From positions 248,001-312,000 of the forward strand of contig JAUIAY010000001.1 in NCBI GenBank assembly GCA_030425285.1: a stretch of 64,000 bases of DNA, read 5' to 3'. This DNA is from Bacteroidia bacterium. GTDB lineage: Bacteria; Bacteroidota; Bacteroidia; Flavobacteriales; Flavobacteriaceae. The notes under the pieces are model-generated. The model was given only the letters and a program-made list of their open reading frames with translations. It did no database searches and was not told where the DNA came from. Below are positions 60,489 through 64,000 of the stretch, piece after piece (position 1 is the stretch's first letter; every line of letters starts with the position of its first letter). The translations under genes were made by a program, and so were the position numbers.

Positions 60489-62093
60489 ATGCGCAAAATA
60501 GTTTCCAATTTTTTTCTCGCTTTCGCGATTATGTTGATGATTTTCAATTGCGCCAACCGTGGAAGACCTAGTGGTGGAATAAAGGATATTATACCGCCCG
60601 AAATTATAAAGTCTGAACCCGAAAACCTATCTGTGAACTTTGATGGGGATGAGATTAAAATTTACTTTGATGAGTATATCAAAATAAAGAACCTCCAGCG
60701 TCAATTAATTATTTCGCCTCCTATGGATCCTATGCCTGAAATAACACCTTTGGGCAATGCCAGCAAGTATATTAGAATTAGAATAAACGACACGCTTCAG
60801 CCCAATACTACCTATGCTTTTAACTTTGGCAATAGTATTGTGGATAATAATGAAGAAAACCCCTTCCCTTATTACAAATATGTATTTTCAACTGGCGATT
60901 ATATCGATTCCTTATCGGTTAAGGGACAAATTGTAAGTGCTTCGTTAAGACAACCTGAAGATTTTATTTCTGTTATGTTATATGAAGTGGATTCTACGTT
61001 AACCGATTCCATAGTTTACTTCAAACAACCAAGGTATATAACCAATACTTTGGATAGCACAACTACTTTTACGCTAGAAAATTTAAAGGCTGGAAAATAT
61101 CTAATGGTAGCTCTAAAAGACGAAAATCAGGATTATAAATTTCAGCCAAAAACCGATAAAATAGCTTTCAATAGTTCTTATATAACAGTTCCAACTGACA
61201 GTTCTTTTACCTTAAAATTATTCAAAGAAGAATTGGATTCTAAAATTGTAAGACCGCGTTTACTTTCTGGCGAAAAAATAGGGTTTGGGTTTGAAGGTGC
61301 TTACGAAGATTTTAAAATAGCTATGGTTTCAAACGTCCCTTCGGACTTTGAATATCGTGTGACCAAGGATCCTAAAACTGATACTTTAAACTACTGGTAC
61401 AAACCCAGACTGGAAGTAGACTCACTAATTTTCCAGGCGACCAATAAAGGTTATAGTGAAAATTTTACAGTGAAAATCGGCGAGCAACCACGTGATACAT
61501 TAACCGTATCTGCATCACCTTCTGGTACACTTAATTTTAATGATCAATTTGAGATTACGGGTTCGGTTCCTTTTGAAAATTTTGACACCGAAAAAGTCAC
61601 CATTATGGATAAAGACTCCCTTCCGGTGAGTTTCTCTACCAAGTTGGATTCGCTTTCAAACACCTATTCATTTGAATTTGAAAAGAAAGAAAGTGATCGT
61701 TACCGAATCCAAATTCTTCCAGAAGCATTTACTGATTTTTTTGGTGATACCAATGACACACTCAACTATACATTGAGCACCAAAACCTATTCCGATTATA
61801 GCAATGCACGCATTATCCTGGAAAATGCTGTCTATCCGGTTATTGTCCAACTAACCAATGACAAAGGTGAAGTGAAATACGAAATGTACAGTACAAAGCC
61901 CGAACCTGTTGATTTTAGGAACATTGAGTCTGGTAAGTATTTTATTAGAGCCGTTTTTGACACTAATAAAAATGGGAAATATGATTCTGGAAAATACCTT
62001 GAAAGACGACAGCCAGAACGCATAAGTTATATGGATTATACATATGAGGCTAGGCCCAATTTTGACGAAGAAATAACTTTTACGTTAAACTAA
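60489..62093 (+). CDS. Ig-like (Big_5) domain lipoprotein
   Basis: A 534-residue outer-membrane lipoprotein (lipid Cys21 in IFNCANRGRPSGG). An N-terminal Big_5/SbsA Ig-like domain (about 38-135: PPEIIKSEPENLSVNFDGDE, LQPNTTYAFNFGNSIVDNNE) is followed by carboxypeptidase-like and other beta domains ending in an EVKYEMYSTKPEP and FDTNKNGKYDSGKYL segment. This family is conserved in flavobacteria; its role is unknown, probably structural or surface-associated. It overlaps the end of the convergent nitrilase-family gene by 14 bp. Confidence 0.8.
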   Translation: MRKIVSNFFLAFAIMLMIFNCANRGRPSGGIKDIIPPEIIKSEPENLSVNFDGDEIKIYFDEYIKIKNLQRQLIISPPMDPMPEITPLGNASKYIRIRINDTLQPNTTYAFNFGNSIVDNNEENPFPYYKYVFSTGDYIDSLSVKGQIVSASLRQPEDFISVMLYEVDSTLTDSIVYFKQPRYITNTLDSTTTFTLENLKAGKYLMVALKDENQDYKFQPKTDKIAFNSSYITVPTDSSFTLKLFKEELDSKIVRPRLLSGEKIGFGFEGAYEDFKIAMVSNVPSDFEYRVTKDPKTDTLNYWYKPRLEVDSLIFQATNKGYSENFTVKIGEQPRDTLTVSASPSGTLNFNDQFEITGSVPFENFDTEKVTIMDKDSLPVSFSTKLDSLSNTYSFEFEKKESDRYRIQILPEAFTDFFGDTNDTLNYTLSTKTYSDYSNARIILENAVYPVIVQLTNDKGEVKYEMYSTKPEPVDFRNIESGKYFIRAVFDTNKNGKYDSGKYLERRQPERISYMDYTYEARPNFDEEITFTLN

Positions 62094-62859
62094 AGCTGTC
62101 CTTGTCGTCCAAAAACTTGAGTTTATCGCGATAATAGGCAATATGCTTTTTCTCTAAAATAACAGTTTCAATTTGCTCCTTGTTGGGTCTTAAAGGTATA
62201 ATATTATTGCCCAAAACATCATAAACAGCTGAATGACCGCAATACTCATTTTCTTTACCGTCTAAACCTATCCTATTCACACCAATACAGTAACTCATAT
62301 TCTCAATAGCTCTTGCCTTTAAAAGGGCATCCCAAGCAGCAATTCGTGGTTTAGGCCAATTGGCAACATAAAGTAATAAATCGTAATCTTCAACATTTCT
62401 TGCCCAAACTGGAAATCTTAAATCATAACAGATAAGCGGGCAAATTTTCCAGCCTTTATAATCAATAATAACTTTATCCTTACCTGCCGTAAATACTTTA
62501 TCTTCGCCTGCCAACGAAAAGGTATGTCGTTTATCATAGGTCTTTATGTTTCCATCAGGAAAAGCAAAAATCAACCGATTGAAAAACTGTCTATCTTCCT
62601 CAATAATTAAACTACCTGTGATTGCAACTTCATATTTTTGAGCCTGTTCCATCATCCATGAAACCGATTTTCCGTCCATACTTTCAGCTACGACTTCGGC
62701 ATTCATAGTGAAACCCGTAGTGAACATTTCAGGAAGGACTACTAAATCGATATCTTGATGAAGTGTTTCAAATTTCGTTTTAAAAAGTTTCCTATTAGCC
62801 TTGGGGTCTTCCCATGCCAAATCGGCTTGAATGATAACGGTTTTTAGTTGGTTTTGCAT
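62080..62859 (-). CDS. Nitrilase superfamily amidase (YafV-type omega-amidase)
   Basis: A 259-residue carbon-nitrogen hydrolase. The catalytic triad is complete: Glu44 in VVLPEMFTTGF, Lys110 in TYDKRHTFSLAGED and Cys144 in PLICYDLRFPVWARN. The HTFSLAGED and NWPKPRIAAWDALLKARAIE segments fit the YafV/omega-amidase branch, which removes ammonia from 2-oxoglutaramate-type products of methionine or glutamine transamination. The aminotransferase gene nearby (63290 on) is the type that makes such keto-amides, so the two may act in methionine salvage. Confidence 0.92.
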   Translation of the reverse strand: MQNQLKTVIIQADLAWEDPKANRKLFKTKFETLHQDIDLVVLPEMFTTGFTMNAEVVAESMDGKSVSWMMEQAQKYEVAITGSLIIEEDRQFFNRLIFAFPDGNIKTYDKRHTFSLAGEDKVFTAGKDKVIIDYKGWKICPLICYDLRFPVWARNVEDYDLLLYVANWPKPRIAAWDALLKARAIENMSYCIGVNRIGLDGKENEYCGHSAVYDVLGNNIIPLRPNKEQIETVILEKKHIAYYRDKLKFLDDKDSFSLT

Positions 62860-62871
62860 AATCTTGAGACC

Positions 62872-63225
62872 TTAAGTCTGTTTAAGTTTTTTTTCTGCTT
62901 TTAGGATATTTTCGTTGAGTTTATCAATTTTCTTCAGCCATTTTTCTTCGGCTTCAGGACTTAACTTCCCTCTACTTTTAAGTTTGTTATATTTTTCTTC
63001 GGTATCTTGGAGTTTGTCTTTTGCCTTTTCCAAATTTTTACGTGCCTTCTCATTTTTTTGATGAGCCTTTTCAGCTTTTTTGTGCTTCTTTTCAGCACGC
63101 TTCATGTCTTTTTCGGCCTTTTTATGCTCTTTGTGAATAGCTTTTGTCTCTTTTTCTGACATTTCTTGTGCAGATAGATTAAACCCTATTATTGACAAAG
63201 CCATAAACAGAATCACTCGTTTCAT
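62872..63225 (-). CDS. Small secreted highly charged coiled-coil protein
   Basis: A 117-residue exported protein (signal MKRVILFMALSIIGFNLSA) whose mature part is almost wholly Lys/Glu/Ala coiled coil, such as HKKAEKDMKRAEKKHKKAEK, ending LNENILKAEKKLKQT. No motif is recognisable. It is 12 bp from the amidase gene and on the same strand. Function unknown. Confidence 0.65.
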   Translation of the reverse strand: MKRVILFMALSIIGFNLSAQEMSEKETKAIHKEHKKAEKDMKRAEKKHKKAEKAHQKNEKARKNLEKAKDKLQDTEEKYNKLKSRGKLSPEAEEKWLKKIDKLNENILKAEKKLKQT

Positions 63226-63289
63226 ATTTCAAAAATATTAGTGTTAATATAAAACTTTAGACACAATAATTTATCAATGGTAACACGAA

Positions 63290-64000
63290 TTATATGTTAT
63301 TTAAAATTTCGGCTGCTTTCTCTAATGTTTCATTAGTTTTCGCGAAGCAAAATCGCAAGACCTTATCATCCTTTCCTGCTTCATTAAACACAGACATGGG
63401 AATTGATGTCAGACCATTTTCTATGGTTAATCGCTTCGCAAAATCAACATCATGTTCATCAGTAATTTCGGAGTAATCCAATACTTGAAAATAAGTGCCT
63501 TGAGATGGCTTGATTTTAAATCGTGAATCCTTTATCAAACTCAAAAAATAATCCCGTTTTTCTTGATAGAACGTTGGTAAACTCAAATAATGATTGGGTT
63601 CCTGCAAATAATCGGCCAGTCCTTTTTGCATAGGGTGATTTACAGAAAACACATTAAACTGATGCGCTTTTTTAAATTCATCCATCAATTCTTTTGGCGC
63701 ACAACAATACCCAATTTTCCACCCTGTGTTATGGAAGGTTTTTCCAAAAGAAGCTACCACAAAACTACGGGACCTCAAATCTTGAAAGAGACAGGCGCTT
63801 TGATGTTTCAAACCATCAAAAATAATATGTTCATAAACCTCATCACTCAACAAAATAATGTCTGTATTTTGAGTCAATTCCTGAAGCTTGAGCATATCGG
63901 TTTCAGATAATATAGTTCCACTAGGGTTGTGAGGTGTATTGATAATTATAAGCTTCGTTTTATTTGAAATCATTTTTTTAACCAAATCCCAATCGACTTG
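63290..64000 (-). CDS. PLP-dependent aminotransferase, C-terminal part (methionine aminotransferase/KAT type, cut by window edge)
   Basis: The last 236 codons of a fold-type I aminotransferase; the gene continues past the right edge. Visible are the VDWDLVKKM segment at the edge, NTPHNPSGTILSETDM, the LLSDEVYEHIIFDG block with Asp and Tyr that bind the cofactor, the Schiff-base lysine in SFGKTFHNTGWKIGY, and the C-terminal Arg in RFCFAKTNETLEKA. The YbdL/kynurenine aminotransferase-like subgroup is likely; these use methionine or glutamine. With the adjacent omega-amidase gene it would form a salvage pair. Confidence 0.9.
   Translation of the reverse strand, partial: QVDWDLVKKMISNKTKLIIINTPHNPSGTILSETDMLKLQELTQNTDIILLSDEVYEHIIFDGLKHQSACLFQDLRSRSFVVASFGKTFHNTGWKIGYCCAPKELMDEFKKAHQFNVFSVNHPMQKGLADYLQEPNHYLSLPTFYQEKRDYFLSLIKDSRFKIKPSQGTYFQVLDYSEITDEHDVDFAKRLTIENGLTSIPMSVFNEAGKDDKVLRFCFAKTNETLEKAAEILNNI

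Noticed and set aside
1-64000. tRNA, rRNA, prophage, IS element or antiphage system
   Set aside because: I looked for tRNA T-loop patterns, transposase and integrase motifs and known defence domains and saw none convincing; a tRNAscan or defence-finder run would settle it.

Overview
The window is low-GC chromosomal DNA from a member of the Bacteroidota, almost certainly family Flavobacteriaceae and probably marine. The indicators are gliding-motility genes (gldD, gldE), a PorP/SprF-family protein next to a giant adhesin with a type B type IX secretion (T9SS) sorting domain, two TonB-dependent receptors, many lipoproteins with the acidic stretch after the lipid cysteine typical of the phylum, and promoters of the Bacteroidota type (TAnnTTTG -7 box, TTTG -33 box). 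I saw no insertion sequence, prophage, CRISPR array, tRNA or rRNA. Coding density is high and no gene-free stretch exceeds about 300 bp.

Layout. 1-4.8 kb: the 5' end of leuS, then rightward ftsX, two unknown genes, a DUF3098 gene, uppP, truB and a TonB-like gene. 4.8-12.1 kb: small lipoproteins, a thioredoxin-like protein, DNA repair (tag), aat, a DUF3127 OB-fold protein with an SSB-like tail, a flavin reductase, an orphan histidine kinase with a zinc-ribbon partner, HIT and greA. 12.4-13.8 kb: small secreted proteins, including a lipoprotein gene broken by an in-frame stop. 13.9-21.0 kb, all leftward: a TonB-dependent receptor preceded by a TPP riboswitch, then (upstream of it) arfB, DUF4301, a NadR-like kinase, a PnuC/PnuT transporter, a YkoF-like thiamine-binding protein, a GGGP synthase and a phosphopantetheinyl transferase. 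21.1-28.7 kb: S-adenosylhomocysteinase, a DinB-like protein, then a TonB receptor with a phytase and a membrane TPR-HTH regulator.

28.8-41.2 kb: ribosomal proteins L27 and L21 (L21 with a helix-hairpin-helix extension), an M16 peptidase pair, a DMT transporter, a metal-binding lipoprotein with metallothionein-like repeats, the conserved mutY-ssb-gldE-gldD block, HU, a 30-residue basic protein, and an RNase E/G gene with a structured leader. 41.2-49.3 kb: a T9SS module (OmpA/PorE-like protein, PorP/SprF, 1713-residue type B adhesin). 49.5-64 kb: aldo/keto reductase, an OmpA lipoprotein, exonuclease III, an 1144-residue outer-membrane protein of unknown function, glycyl-tRNA synthetase, ComF, an Ig-like lipoprotein, a nitrilase-family amidase, and the 3' part of a PLP aminotransferase.

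How the genes fit together. The most system-like region is the vitamin B1 salvage locus (13.9-19.7 kb): outer-membrane receptor under a TPP riboswitch, inner-membrane PnuT-type carrier, a small thiamine-binding protein, and a NadR-type kinase that could trap the vitamin by phosphorylation. The riboswitch lies only in front of the receptor gene, so the other genes must be controlled from elsewhere. The second receptor (24.1-26.9 kb) is joined to a phytase lipoprotein, which suggests phosphate or inositol-phosphate scavenging. The third group is the T9SS adhesin module, which together with gldD/gldE points to a gliding, surface-attached life.
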